Of a stretch of DNA of 64,000 nt, positions 1-7,687 are shown one piece after another. This DNA is from DASYML01 sp036399835 (GTDB taxonomy: Bacteria; Acidobacteriota; Blastocatellia; Pyrinomonadales; Pyrinomonadaceae): positions 1 through 64,000 of the forward strand of contig DASWMI010000214.1 in the NCBI GenBank assembly GCA_036399835.1, in the 5' to 3' direction. The translations under genes were made by a program, and so were the position numbers. The notes under the pieces are model-generated. The model was not told the DNA's origin, searched no databases, and saw only the letters and a program-made list of their open reading frames with translations. Position 1 is the first letter of the stretch. Every line of letters begins with the position of its first letter.

Positions 1-1
1 C

Positions 2-628
2 GGGCAAGGCACGACGCGGCTCACAGTGCAGCTCTGGTTCGATGTCACCTCCATCATGCCGCTGGGGAAGGAGAGCATCGCAGACGTGCGACTTTTGACC
101 AGCGAGGTCGCCTATTTCATCACGGCCAAGCCGAATCCGAATGGCGCTAAAGACCCCCCGCCCGCTCCGCCCGGAGTCCGATTCTCGTGGGGCACTGTGC
201 TCTTTGACGGCGTGATGGAATCGCTCGACGAGTCGCTGGAATTTTTTTCGGTAGATGGTGTGCCGCTGCGCGCCAGCATGAACATGAGCATCGCGCAGGG
301 GAAACTCTCAATCGAGCCCCCGGATGACAGCGCGGGACCGCCGGGGCTGTCCGCCGGACTCGGACTCTCAGCCGGGATAGGCATCGGAGCGAGCGCCTCG
401 CTCGGTGTCGGCACGCAGCCGCTCGTCGAGGCGCAGGCCGGAGTCTCGCTGCAAGCGATGGCCTCCGTCAACTTCGGGGCCAGCGCGGATTGGCAGGGCA
501 TCGCCGCAGCCAACAACATAGAGAACCCGCGCCTGCTGCAACCCGGACAACTCATTAACATGAACGCGAGCACTTCGACGTCAGCCTCTGTTTCCGGGTC
601 TGCGTCTGCCTCGTTCAATTTAACATGA
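2..628 (+). CDS. eCIS tube-cap/tail-tube initiation protein with LysM-like end (Afp7-like), 5' partial
   Basis: The reading frame is open from base 2, so the true start lies outside the window; a GTG at 26 is internal (GTTRLTVQLWFDVT reads through it). At least 208 residues are visible. The N-terminal part (QLWFDVT, then VRFSWGTVLFDGVMESLDES) has the look of contractile-system tube-cap proteins, and the C-terminus (NIENPRLLQPGQLINM) resembles the end of a LysM repeat. An alanine/serine/glycine-rich linker lies between. In Afp/PVC particles this protein joins the inner tube to the spike hub. It is directly followed by the small gene and spike genes, the usual eCIS order. The final ~20 residues are a Ser/Ala tract. 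Identification is by motif and synteny. Confidence 0.85.
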   Translation, partial: GQGTTRLTVQLWFDVTSIMPLGKESIADVRLLTSEVAYFITAKPNPNGAKDPPPAPPGVRFSWGTVLFDGVMESLDESLEFFSVDGVPLRASMNMSIAQGKLSIEPPDDSAGPPGLSAGLGLSAGIGIGASASLGVGTQPLVEAQAGVSLQAMASVNFGASADWQGIAAANNIENPRLLQPGQLINMNASTSTSASVSGSASASFNLT

Positions 629-644
629 ACGCGAGGAGGATGAG

Positions 645-815
645 ATGGCTGTTGTCATTGATGAATTTGAAGTAGTCGCTGAAGAGGGCGAAAGCGGGCC
701 GTCGCCTGGAACGCCCGCCGCGACTTCAAACGCCGCCGCCTCGCCGACCGTGCATGACATCGAACGCGTCGCAGAGCACCTGCTTGAGCGCTTCGAGCGC
801 ATCTGGGCCAGTTAA
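645..815 (+). CDS. Small conserved-position eCIS protein (56 aa)
   Basis: A short gene with a very strong ribosome site (AGGAGG six bases before the ATG) sits between the tube-cap and the spike hub. The product begins MAVVIDEFEVV, has a Pro/Ala-rich middle, and ends in an amphipathic helix (HDIERVAEHLLERFERIWAS). Small proteins of this size occupy the same slot in Afp/PVC loci (Afp6/Pvc6, DUF5908 family). I cannot confirm family membership from the residues alone, so the assignment rests on size, position and the strong translation signal. The next gene starts 6 bases after its stop, which suggests coupled translation. Confidence 0.7.
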   Translation: MAVVIDEFEVVAEEGESGPSPGTPAATSNAAASPTVHDIERVAEHLLERFERIWAS

Positions 816-821
816 GCTGAT

Positions 822-1889
822 ATGGCTGCCGCTGCCGGATATCTTTCGACACAACCCGTCATCAACATCGGCGGGCAGGACGATTCGTCTTTGGGCGAAG
901 GTCTGGTCAACATGCTGATTCATGAGAACACCAACGGGCTTTATCGCTGCGAGACGGTCTTCGGCAACTGGGGCGCAGTCGGCGGCGGCAGCCTGGGCTT
1001 TCTCTACTTCGACCGGCAAAAGCTCGATTTCGGCAAAGCCTTTAAGATTAAGGTTGGCGGCGAGACCTTCTTCGACGGGCGCGTCATGGCGCTCGAAGCA
1101 CAGTTTGCGGAGACGAGCGCGCCGCAGATTAACGTGCTCTCCGAAGACCGCTTTCAGGACCTGCGTATGACGCGGCGCACGCGCACCTTCGCGGACGCGA
1201 GCGATTCCGATGTCTTCAACCAGATTGCCGGCGACCACGGGCTGACCCCGAGTATCAGCGTGAGTGGGCCGACCTACAAAGTGCTGGCCCAGATTAACCA
1301 GAGCGATCTGGCTTTTTTGCGCGAGCGCTCGCGGACCATAGACGCTGAGTTGTGGATGGACGGCAGCACGCTCAACGCCAAATCGCACGCCGACCGCAAC
1401 AACGGCAGCCTTCAGATGGTCTATGGCGGAAAGCTCCGCGAGTTTTCCGTGATGGCTGATTTGGCGATGCAGCGCACGAGCGTCTCGGTCAACGGCTGGG
1501 ATGTCGCGAGCAAGAGCGCGCTTCAACATGAGAGCGATGATTCCGTCATCAGTAGCGAGCTGAACGGCGACACCAGCGGGCCGAGCATCTTGCAGAGCGC
1601 GCTCGGCGCACGCAAGGAATCGCTGGTCCACACCATCCCGTTGACGAGCCAGGAAGCCGAAGCGACAGCCGATGCTTATTTCAAGATGACCGCGCGGCGC
1701 TTTGTCGTCGGGCGCGGCGTGGCCGAGACAGACATCAAGCTGCGCGTCGGCAGCTACGTTGACTTGCAGGGCTTAGGCCCACTCTTTAGCGGCAAATACT
1801 ATTTGACCGAAGTCAAACACCTGTTCGACAGGCGGCACGGTCTGCGCACGGAATTTACAGCCGAGCGGCCCGGCATCGGACAGGCATAA
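822..1889 (+). CDS. Spike hub, gp27/phage late control D (gpD) domain, Afp8 N-terminal half
   Basis: The 355-residue product is the gp27-like hub of the eCIS spike, the trimeric ring holding the needle. It carries a gpD-type pattern: INVLSEDRFQDLRMTRRTRTF, then DVFNQIAGDHGLTP, then the conserved ANQSDLAFLRERS-like segment (here INQSDLAFLRERSRTIDAELW), and a C-terminal barrel ending KYYLTEVKHLFD..LRTEF. In many eCIS the hub and needle are fused in one VgrG-like protein (Afp8), whereas here the needle is a separate downstream gene. The ATG at 822 follows the previous stop by six bases with no clear Shine-Dalgarno sequence, so translational coupling is likely. Confidence 0.9.
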   Translation: MAAAAGYLSTQPVINIGGQDDSSLGEGLVNMLIHENTNGLYRCETVFGNWGAVGGGSLGFLYFDRQKLDFGKAFKIKVGGETFFDGRVMALEAQFAETSAPQINVLSEDRFQDLRMTRRTRTFADASDSDVFNQIAGDHGLTPSISVSGPTYKVLAQINQSDLAFLRERSRTIDAELWMDGSTLNAKSHADRNNGSLQMVYGGKLREFSVMADLAMQRTSVSVNGWDVASKSALQHESDDSVISSELNGDTSGPSILQSALGARKESLVHTIPLTSQEAEATADAYFKMTARRFVVGRGVAETDIKLRVGSYVDLQGLGPLFSGKYYLTEVKHLFDRRHGLRTEFTAERPGIGQA

Positions 1890-2064
1890 AAAGCAAGGGT
1901 GAGGGATCAAGAATGAAGAATAAAGGCGGAAGAAAGAGCCATCGAATTATCTACTCGTTGATTTTAATGAGACAGCAGTTTCGCGGGTTTCGCAGTTCGG
2001 CGTTGCCGCATTGATCGTTGGGTTCGAGGTGTCACAGGTGCTTGAGAAACGTCCTCTGGAATTG
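1890..2064. other. AT-richer gap between spike hub and needle
   Basis: This gap separates two spike genes that are often fused. It is AT-richer than the flanking genes. A 33-codon frame from 1912 has no family resemblance. No hairpin or convincing promoter was recognised. The needle start is uncertain, so part of this stretch may be coding. Confidence 0.4.
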
Positions 2065-2754
2065 ATGGTTGATGTCAGGTTGCCGTCGGGGCTGGGCGGT
2101 CACTGGTACGGTGTCTTTCCCGCGCTGGTCAGCGACATCAAGGACCCTGAAGGGCAGGGCAGGGTCAAGGTCACGCTGCCGTGGTCGCCGGATACGGGCA
2201 GCGGGCAGTATGAAGCATGGGCGCGGCTGGCGACCTTGATGGGCGGCAATAATCGCGGGAGCTGGTTTATCCCGGATGTCAACGATGAAGTCCTCATCGT
2301 CTTTGAAGGCGGCGACCCCCGTCGGCCTTACGTCGTCGGCGCTTTGTGGAACGGCAATGATGCGCCGCCTGATTCGATGGACGGCGCGGGCAACAACTAC
2401 CGCAAGGTGCTGCGCTCGCGCAACGGCGTACAACTGACGATGGACGACACGGACGGGCAGGAGCAGTTTATCGTCGAGACGCCCGGCGGGCAGAAGATAA
2501 CTTTAAAGGATGGACCGGGTGCGGTCGAGATTGTTGATAGCAACGGCAACTCCGTCAAGCTTGAGACGAGCGGGATTACCATCACGGCCTCTGCCAAAGT
2601 GACCATCAACGCGACGCTCGTCGCCGTGTCGGCGAGCATGGTGACGGTTGACGCGGCGATGTCTAAGTTTAGCGGCGTCGTGCAGGCCGACACGGTTATT
2701 ACCAACAGCGTGGTGAGCGCCTCTTACACGCCGGGCGCGGGCAATATCTGGTGA
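2065..2754 (+). CDS. Spike needle, gp5/gpV-type OB-fold plus beta-helix protein
   Basis: The 229-residue product is the puncturing needle of the spike. The OB-fold is recognisable: GHWYGVFPALVSDIKDPEGQGRVKVTLPW, AWARLATLMGGNNRGSWFIPDVNDEVLIVFEGGDPRRPYVVGALWNG. A run of short repeats follows (ETPGGQKITLKDGPGAVEIVDSNGNSVKLE, then VTINA, VAVSASMVTVDA), typical of the trimeric beta-helix. The frame is open upstream; candidate starts are TTG 2011, GTG 2038 (GAGG eight bases upstream) and ATG 2065. I chose 2065 because family members begin just before the GxYxG motif, but 2038 is possible. I see no PAAR tip gene next to it. Confidence 0.9.
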   Translation: MVDVRLPSGLGGHWYGVFPALVSDIKDPEGQGRVKVTLPWSPDTGSGQYEAWARLATLMGGNNRGSWFIPDVNDEVLIVFEGGDPRRPYVVGALWNGNDAPPDSMDGAGNNYRKVLRSRNGVQLTMDDTDGQEQFIVETPGGQKITLKDGPGAVEIVDSNGNSVKLETSGITITASAKVTINATLVAVSASMVTVDAAMSKFSGVVQADTVITNSVVSASYTPGAGNIW

Positions 2755-2761
2755 ATCGAAG

Positions 2762-4867
2762 ATGAAAGATATAGTTCAATGGTCTGCTCCATCTCCGCTC
2801 TGGGCCGGAATCAACGGCTCTGATGAGCCTCTTGTGCGCGAGGCCATGTCGCAGCCTGCCATCCTGCGTTTCGCCACAGACTCTTTCATGGAAGATTTTT
2901 CGACCATGATGCTCAACGACCCCGCGCGCCTCTCAGACTTCCTCGCGCTGCCGGAGACCTGGCGCGGCCCAATCGGACAGCCCGAACCCGTTGAGACCGT
3001 GCCGCCCTTCCTGCTCAAACATGCCAGCTCGCGTTTTCTTCCGACAAGGACCAGACAGGAGATTGCGCGTCGCTCTTCCGGCGCGCTCGAAGCCGCCGCG
3101 CAGAGCCAGTCAATTCTGGACCAATCGAGCGGCTCGACTCTTGCGCCTCCCACGCTCAAGCTTTACCAGCCCGCGCATCAACGCTTCTACCTCGTCGCCG
3201 GATGCCTTGTCTGTCGCCAGGCCGGATTGCCTGACCACGCCGTCGCCACCAACCGACAGGAGCGCGTCACCTTCGTCGTGCGCCGCATGCTCGAACGCAC
3301 GACTAGCGGAACTCAAACTGTTTCCGCCAATCTGCCGAAGGTCTATGACGAATACGCTTTCGTCGCGAAGCGCGGCAAGAAGGAATGGCAGAAGATAGAG
3401 GGCGGCGGCGAGCAGCTCATCAAAGACGAAGAACAGATTCCGATTCCGCCAATGAGCTTTACGGACACGGACGGGCGACAGCGCAGGCTCTTCGCGGGGC
3501 TGATTCCCGTCAGCAAGCGCGAAGCCTACATGGGCGCAGCGCCCGCCGCCCCGCCCTCTAAATCCGGCGGCGCGCAATCTTCGGCGGGCGCTCTGCCGAA
3601 GACCGCGCGCAAGATTCTGCTGCGCACGCTGGTTAGCGAACCCTGGAAGAGAATCATTGACCGCGCGGCTTCGGTCGCCAAGACGATGGCCGTGCCGAGC
3701 GACCCTTCGCCGAAGCCGGAGGAAATCGCCGCGCAGCTCAAGGACACGCGCGAGCAGTTGCAGGTCTCCTCGTGGTACGTCTTGCTGGACCTGGCAAAGT
3801 TCCTCGCAGAGCATGTCCCGCAGGTCTGGTCGGTCGTCCTGGGCCAAGCGGCTGAAACCACACTGACCAGCAGCGCGGACACGAAGCTCTTTAATGCTCT
3901 CAGAAACACGGTCGCCGATGCGACGCTCGTCAACGCGCTCAAGTCCGTCATACCCGACCCCATCATCTACACGGCGGAGAGCATCAGCCCGACCCTGCTT
4001 GACGCGCTCAAGGCGATTAAAAATCCTGCGGACGATTGGGAAGAGAGACTGGACCAGGTCAAGACGCCTTACATCAGGAACAACACGGCGCTGGCCGCTG
4101 CCTGGCCTCCTTTCCTCTTCCCGCTCGCGGACCCGGACCCTTTGGTGATTGCGCCGCAAGTGCCCAACAGCGTTCCCGCGCTCGGTGAAGCCGACCAGGT
4201 CGAGCCGGACACAGACATCAACCAGCCGCCGCCGAGCAACCCTGCCGCCTATGCCGCGATTGACCGTCTGACGGCGCTCATCGTCAGGGCCATGCCGAAC
4301 GCATCGCCCGTCCCAGTGCCCGACCCGCCCCTCGCTTCGCAGCAGATGATGGACACGCGCGAAGGTCTCTTCGTCATACGCTTTGTCTACGAGAGACCGC
4401 TTTGCGGCCCTCTTGAGCCGCCGGAAGTGAGCAAGCCGACGACGCCTTTTCAGATGGCCGGCTTCTTTGACCCGGACGCTCCGGCGCGGCCCATACGCAT
4501 CGCGCTCCCCTTAGACACTTCGCCCGCAGGGCTGCGCAAGTTTGACAAGAATACTGCCTTTGCCATCTCGGATGTCTTGTGCGGGCAGATGCAACGCCTG
4601 CGCAGCATGACCTTTGGCGACCTGGTGCTCTCGGTCCTGCCCTGGCCCTTTCATAAAGACCTTTCGGGTGCTGCGCCGGATACGGGCGCTTGCACGGGCG
4701 GCGGCGGCATAGAGATTGGCATGATCTGCTCTATCTCGATTCCGATTATCACCATCTGCGCGCTGCTGCTGCTGATTATCATAGTCAACCTGCTCGACAT
4801 AGTTTTCCGTTGGATGCCTTATTTCTTTATCTGCTTCCCGGTGCCGGGACTGAAGGCGAAAAAATGA
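2762..4867 (+). CDS. Large eCIS protein with C-terminal membrane segment (701 aa), unknown role
   Basis: The N-terminal ~650 residues are soluble and rich in Pro and Ala, with no catalytic motif recognised. The last ~49 residues are strongly hydrophobic (GMICSISIPIITICALLLLIIIV, then NLLDIVFRWMPYFFICFPVPGLKAKK), which looks like one or two membrane passes with a basic tail. It lies between needle and gp25 genes and overlaps gp25 by four bases (ATGA), so it belongs to the baseplate operon. Proteins of similar layout sit at this position in other eCIS loci as hypothetical proteins. A role in membrane contact or anchoring of the particle is inference. Start at 2762, eight bases after the previous stop. 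Confidence 0.8.
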   Translation: MKDIVQWSAPSPLWAGINGSDEPLVREAMSQPAILRFATDSFMEDFSTMMLNDPARLSDFLALPETWRGPIGQPEPVETVPPFLLKHASSRFLPTRTRQEIARRSSGALEAAAQSQSILDQSSGSTLAPPTLKLYQPAHQRFYLVAGCLVCRQAGLPDHAVATNRQERVTFVVRRMLERTTSGTQTVSANLPKVYDEYAFVAKRGKKEWQKIEGGGEQLIKDEEQIPIPPMSFTDTDGRQRRLFAGLIPVSKREAYMGAAPAAPPSKSGGAQSSAGALPKTARKILLRTLVSEPWKRIIDRAASVAKTMAVPSDPSPKPEEIAAQLKDTREQLQVSSWYVLLDLAKFLAEHVPQVWSVVLGQAAETTLTSSADTKLFNALRNTVADATLVNALKSVIPDPIIYTAESISPTLLDALKAIKNPADDWEERLDQVKTPYIRNNTALAAAWPPFLFPLADPDPLVIAPQVPNSVPALGEADQVEPDTDINQPPPSNPAAYAAIDRLTALIVRAMPNASPVPVPDPPLASQQMMDTREGLFVIRFVYERPLCGPLEPPEVSKPTTPFQMAGFFDPDAPARPIRIALPLDTSPAGLRKFDKNTAFAISDVLCGQMQRLRSMTFGDLVLSVLPWPFHKDLSGAAPDTGACTGGGGIEIGMICSISIPIITICALLLLIIIVNLLDIVFRWMPYFFICFPVPGLKAKK

Positions 4868-5259
4868 TTGATAGCGGACAAATCTTCGGACGTGGAATTG
4901 CTTTTCCTCCGCGCATCGGGACAGACGGGCGCATCGCCTGGTCTGAAGGCGAGCTCAACGTGCGCGACAGCATCAGGATTATCTTGATGACCGAGCAACG
5001 CGAGCGATTGCGACTGCCGGAGTTTGGCGGCAGCCTCGGCCTCTTCCTCTTCGAGCCGAACACGGTCACGACGCGCCATCTGATTAAGGACCGCATCATC
5101 AAGGCGCTCGGGCGCTGGGAGCCGCGCATAAAAGTCGAATCCATAGAGGTTGACCCGGAGCCTGACGACCCGCAATCGGTTGTCGCCACCATCACCTACA
5201 AGCTCATCGCCACGCAGGTACGCGAGCGCGTGGCCCTTAATGTCACGCTGGCCGGTTAA
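4864..5259 (+). CDS. Baseplate wedge protein gp25/GPW (Afp9-like)
   Basis: The 131-residue product matches the lysozyme-like gp25/GPW family that nucleates sheath assembly on the baseplate. Visible features are the start GRGIAFPPRIGTDGRIAWSEGE, the core SIRIILMTEQRERLRLPEFGG (family signature EXRXXXPXFGG-like) and a C-terminal YKLIATQVRERVALNVTL strand pair. The ATG overlaps the stop of the membrane-segment gene (ATGA), which fixes the start; a longer open frame upstream is only read-through of the overlapping gene. It is followed 20 bases later by baseplate J, the normal contractile-system order. Confidence 0.95.
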   Translation: MIDSGQIFGRGIAFPPRIGTDGRIAWSEGELNVRDSIRIILMTEQRERLRLPEFGGSLGLFLFEPNTVTTRHLIKDRIIKALGRWEPRIKVESIEVDPEPDDPQSVVATITYKLIATQVRERVALNVTLAG

Positions 5260-5279
5260 AGAAGGAGCGCCCGAAGACG

Positions 5280-7673
5280 ATGCCTTTGCAGATTCCTTCC
5301 ATTGATGATCGCCGTTACCAGGACCTGCTCGACGAGTCGCTGGCACGCATCCCCGTGCACAATCCGCAGTGGACCAATTTCAACAAGAGCGATCCGGGCG
5401 TGACCCTTATCGAAGTCTTCGCCTTTATGACGGAGAGCCTGCTTTATCGCAGCAACCAGATACCCGAACGCAACCGGCTCAAATTTCTCTCGCTGCTCGG
5501 CATCCCACTGAGGCCCGCTTCGTCTGCGCGCGGCCTCGTCGCCTTTACCAACGAGCGCGGCCCGCTCTCGACGACCACCTTGAACGGCGGCGTGGAAGTT
5601 CGCGCCGGGCAAGTTCCCTTTCGCACGACGCAGAGCCTGGACGTGCTCCCCATCGAAGGGCAGGTCTATTACAAACACCCGCTCGCTTCTCCCTCGGATG
5701 AGCAGAAGGCTTACTACGAACAGCTTTATGCCTCCTTCAAGAATCCTGCGGATGCCGCGCCGCCTGCCTTTGTGCTCTACGAAACGCTGCCGCTCGGCAA
5801 TCCGGACAACTCTTTCGTTGATCTCGGCACGGACACCGTTGACGGCTCGCTCTGGGTCGCGCTGATGGTCCGCGCCAGCGATAAGCCTTACGCGGATACC
5901 GTCAAGAAGGCGCGGCAAGAGATAGCGGGCAAGGCCATCAGCCTCGGCATCGTTCCTTATCTGGACCAGAGCGACCGCAGGCTGACCCCCGGAGGCAGAG
6001 GCAACCAGGCCGACATGACCCTGCTTCATTACCAGATTCCGAAGATGCCGCCGAAGGGATTGCTGCCTCAAACCGGGAGCGAGCGCGTAGCCCAGTATCA
6101 GGTGCTCGATGCGATTTCCGACACGGATGTTTTGAGCGAGCCTGGAGTGGTCCAGATAACTCTGCCGTCCGACGCTGGCGAGCTTGAGCTGTGGAGCAAT
6201 CTGGACCCGCTCGAATCCGGCTCGGACAAGTTTCCGCCCGCGCTTGAAGACACGAATTTAAACGAGCGTGTGATTACCTGGCTGCGCATCACGGCGACGG
6301 GCGCTTCAAGCCCCCGCGTCCTCTGGGCAGGCATCAACGCCGCCGCAGTCACACAGCGCGCGCATATCTCCAACGAGCCTTTGCCCACAGGCACGGGCGA
6401 GCCGGACCAGATGGTTAAGCTCTCGAAGACTCCCGTCATCTCAGGCTCCGTGCGCCTCACTGTCAACGACCCCAACAAGCCCTGGCGCGCGATTGAAGAC
6501 ATCCTCAGTGCCGGACCGGAAGTTCCTGTCCGCGACGAGCGCCAGCCGCCGGGCCGTCCTCCCTCGCAGAACACGCTGGTTGACGTTTTTACGATTAACC
6601 TGGAATCGGGCGAGATACGTTTTGGCGACGGGCTGCATGGGCGCAGGCCCCCCTTTGGTGCGACCATCCGCGCCGATTACGATTACGGGATGGGCCTCGA
6701 AGGTAACGTCGGCACAGGCTCTATCAACAGCAGCCCCGCCTTGCCCGCGGGCTTTAAGGTCAGCAACCCCGTCCCGACCTGGGGCGGAGCGGAGGCCGAG
6801 ACCGTGCGCGAGGGCGAGCGACAGATTTCTCGCTATCTGCAACACCGCGACCGGCTCGTCAGCGCGAGCGATTTCGAGACCATCACGCTGCGCACGCCTG
6901 GCGTCAACGTCGGGCGAGTAGAAGTGCTGCCAGCTTTCAATCCGGCGCTCTCGCCCAACGTTGGCGGTGATGCGCCCGGCGCCGTGACGCTGCTCCTGAT
7001 TCCTAAATTCGACCCGGCCCACCCGGATTCGCCAGAGCCTGACCGCTACTTCATGGACGCCGTCTGCGCTTACATAGATTCAAGGCGGCTGGTGACGACG
7101 GAGGTTTTTCTGCGCGGGCCTGAGTATAAGCCGATCTGGATTTCAGTCGGGATAGATGTCTTGCCGGGCGCGCCTGTGGCGGAGGTGCGCGTCGCTGTCA
7201 AGAAAGAGTTGATGCGTTTTCTTTCTCCGCTGCCGCCCGCCACTGCCGACACGCTCGATAACCAACTGGTCCTCTTCACCTCGCCGCAATACGCCGGAAT
7301 GCAGAAGGGCTGGCCGCTCGGCAAGGCCGTCTCGCCGCTCGAACTGCTGGCCGTCGCGAGCCGCGTTCCGGGTGTTCTCAAAATCAACAAGATTTATGTC
7401 GCCGACGAGAGCATGAAGCTCTCAAGGGATACCAGCTCGCCGGATGCGACGACCTGTAGCGACCTGCCCGTCGTCCTGAGCGGGCTGCAACTGCCACGCG
7501 TGATGACGCTCAGCGTCGCCGTCGGCGAAGCCCTCAGCGTCAATCAACTGCGCGGTGATGAAGAGCTGCCAGCAGGTCCAACCGGACCAGCCGGACCAGC
7601 CCCAACCGGACCAACTACGCCGCAGCCCGCGCAGCCTATCCTGCCCGTGCCCGTAGTGCCCGACGAATGCTAG
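5280..7673 (+). CDS. Baseplate J-like protein (Afp11-like)
   Basis: The 797-residue product is the baseplate wedge J/gp6-type protein. Diagnostic stretches include NKSDPGVTLIEVFAFMTESLLYRSNQIPERN near the N-terminus, GEIRFGDGLHGRRPPFGATIRADY in the middle and the motif EREISRYLQHRDRLVSASDFE-like (here EGERQISRYLQHRDRLVSASDFE), then TPGVNVGRVEVLP. A C-terminal tail is collagen-like (GPTGPAGPAPTGPTTP), a low-complexity extension absent from most J proteins and encoded by repeats of cGGACCa. The ATG is preceded by AAGGAG. It is co-transcribed with gp25 and the tail-I protein. Confidence 0.93.
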   Translation: MPLQIPSIDDRRYQDLLDESLARIPVHNPQWTNFNKSDPGVTLIEVFAFMTESLLYRSNQIPERNRLKFLSLLGIPLRPASSARGLVAFTNERGPLSTTTLNGGVEVRAGQVPFRTTQSLDVLPIEGQVYYKHPLASPSDEQKAYYEQLYASFKNPADAAPPAFVLYETLPLGNPDNSFVDLGTDTVDGSLWVALMVRASDKPYADTVKKARQEIAGKAISLGIVPYLDQSDRRLTPGGRGNQADMTLLHYQIPKMPPKGLLPQTGSERVAQYQVLDAISDTDVLSEPGVVQITLPSDAGELELWSNLDPLESGSDKFPPALEDTNLNERVITWLRITATGASSPRVLWAGINAAAVTQRAHISNEPLPTGTGEPDQMVKLSKTPVISGSVRLTVNDPNKPWRAIEDILSAGPEVPVRDERQPPGRPPSQNTLVDVFTINLESGEIRFGDGLHGRRPPFGATIRADYDYGMGLEGNVGTGSINSSPALPAGFKVSNPVPTWGGAEAETVREGERQISRYLQHRDRLVSASDFETITLRTPGVNVGRVEVLPAFNPALSPNVGGDAPGAVTLLLIPKFDPAHPDSPEPDRYFMDAVCAYIDSRRLVTTEVFLRGPEYKPIWISVGIDVLPGAPVAEVRVAVKKELMRFLSPLPPATADTLDNQLVLFTSPQYAGMQKGWPLGKAVSPLELLAVASRVPGVLKINKIYVADESMKLSRDTSSPDATTCSDLPVVLSGLQLPRVMTLSVAVGEALSVNQLRGDEELPAGPTGPAGPAPTGPTTPQPAQPILPVPVVPDEC

Positions 7674-7687
7674 AGAATTAAGAGAAG

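Noticed and set aside
726..1631. 301-codon antisense frame over the spike hub
   Set aside because: It is the mirror of a well-supported gene in high-GC DNA, with no motif of its own.
1912..2013. 33-codon frame between spike hub and needle
   Set aside because: Weak ribosome site and no resemblance; it overlaps the possible upstream starts of the needle gene.
3110..4159. 349-codon antisense frame in the 701-residue gene
   Set aside because: Arg-rich low-complexity composition expected from the complement of a high-GC gene.
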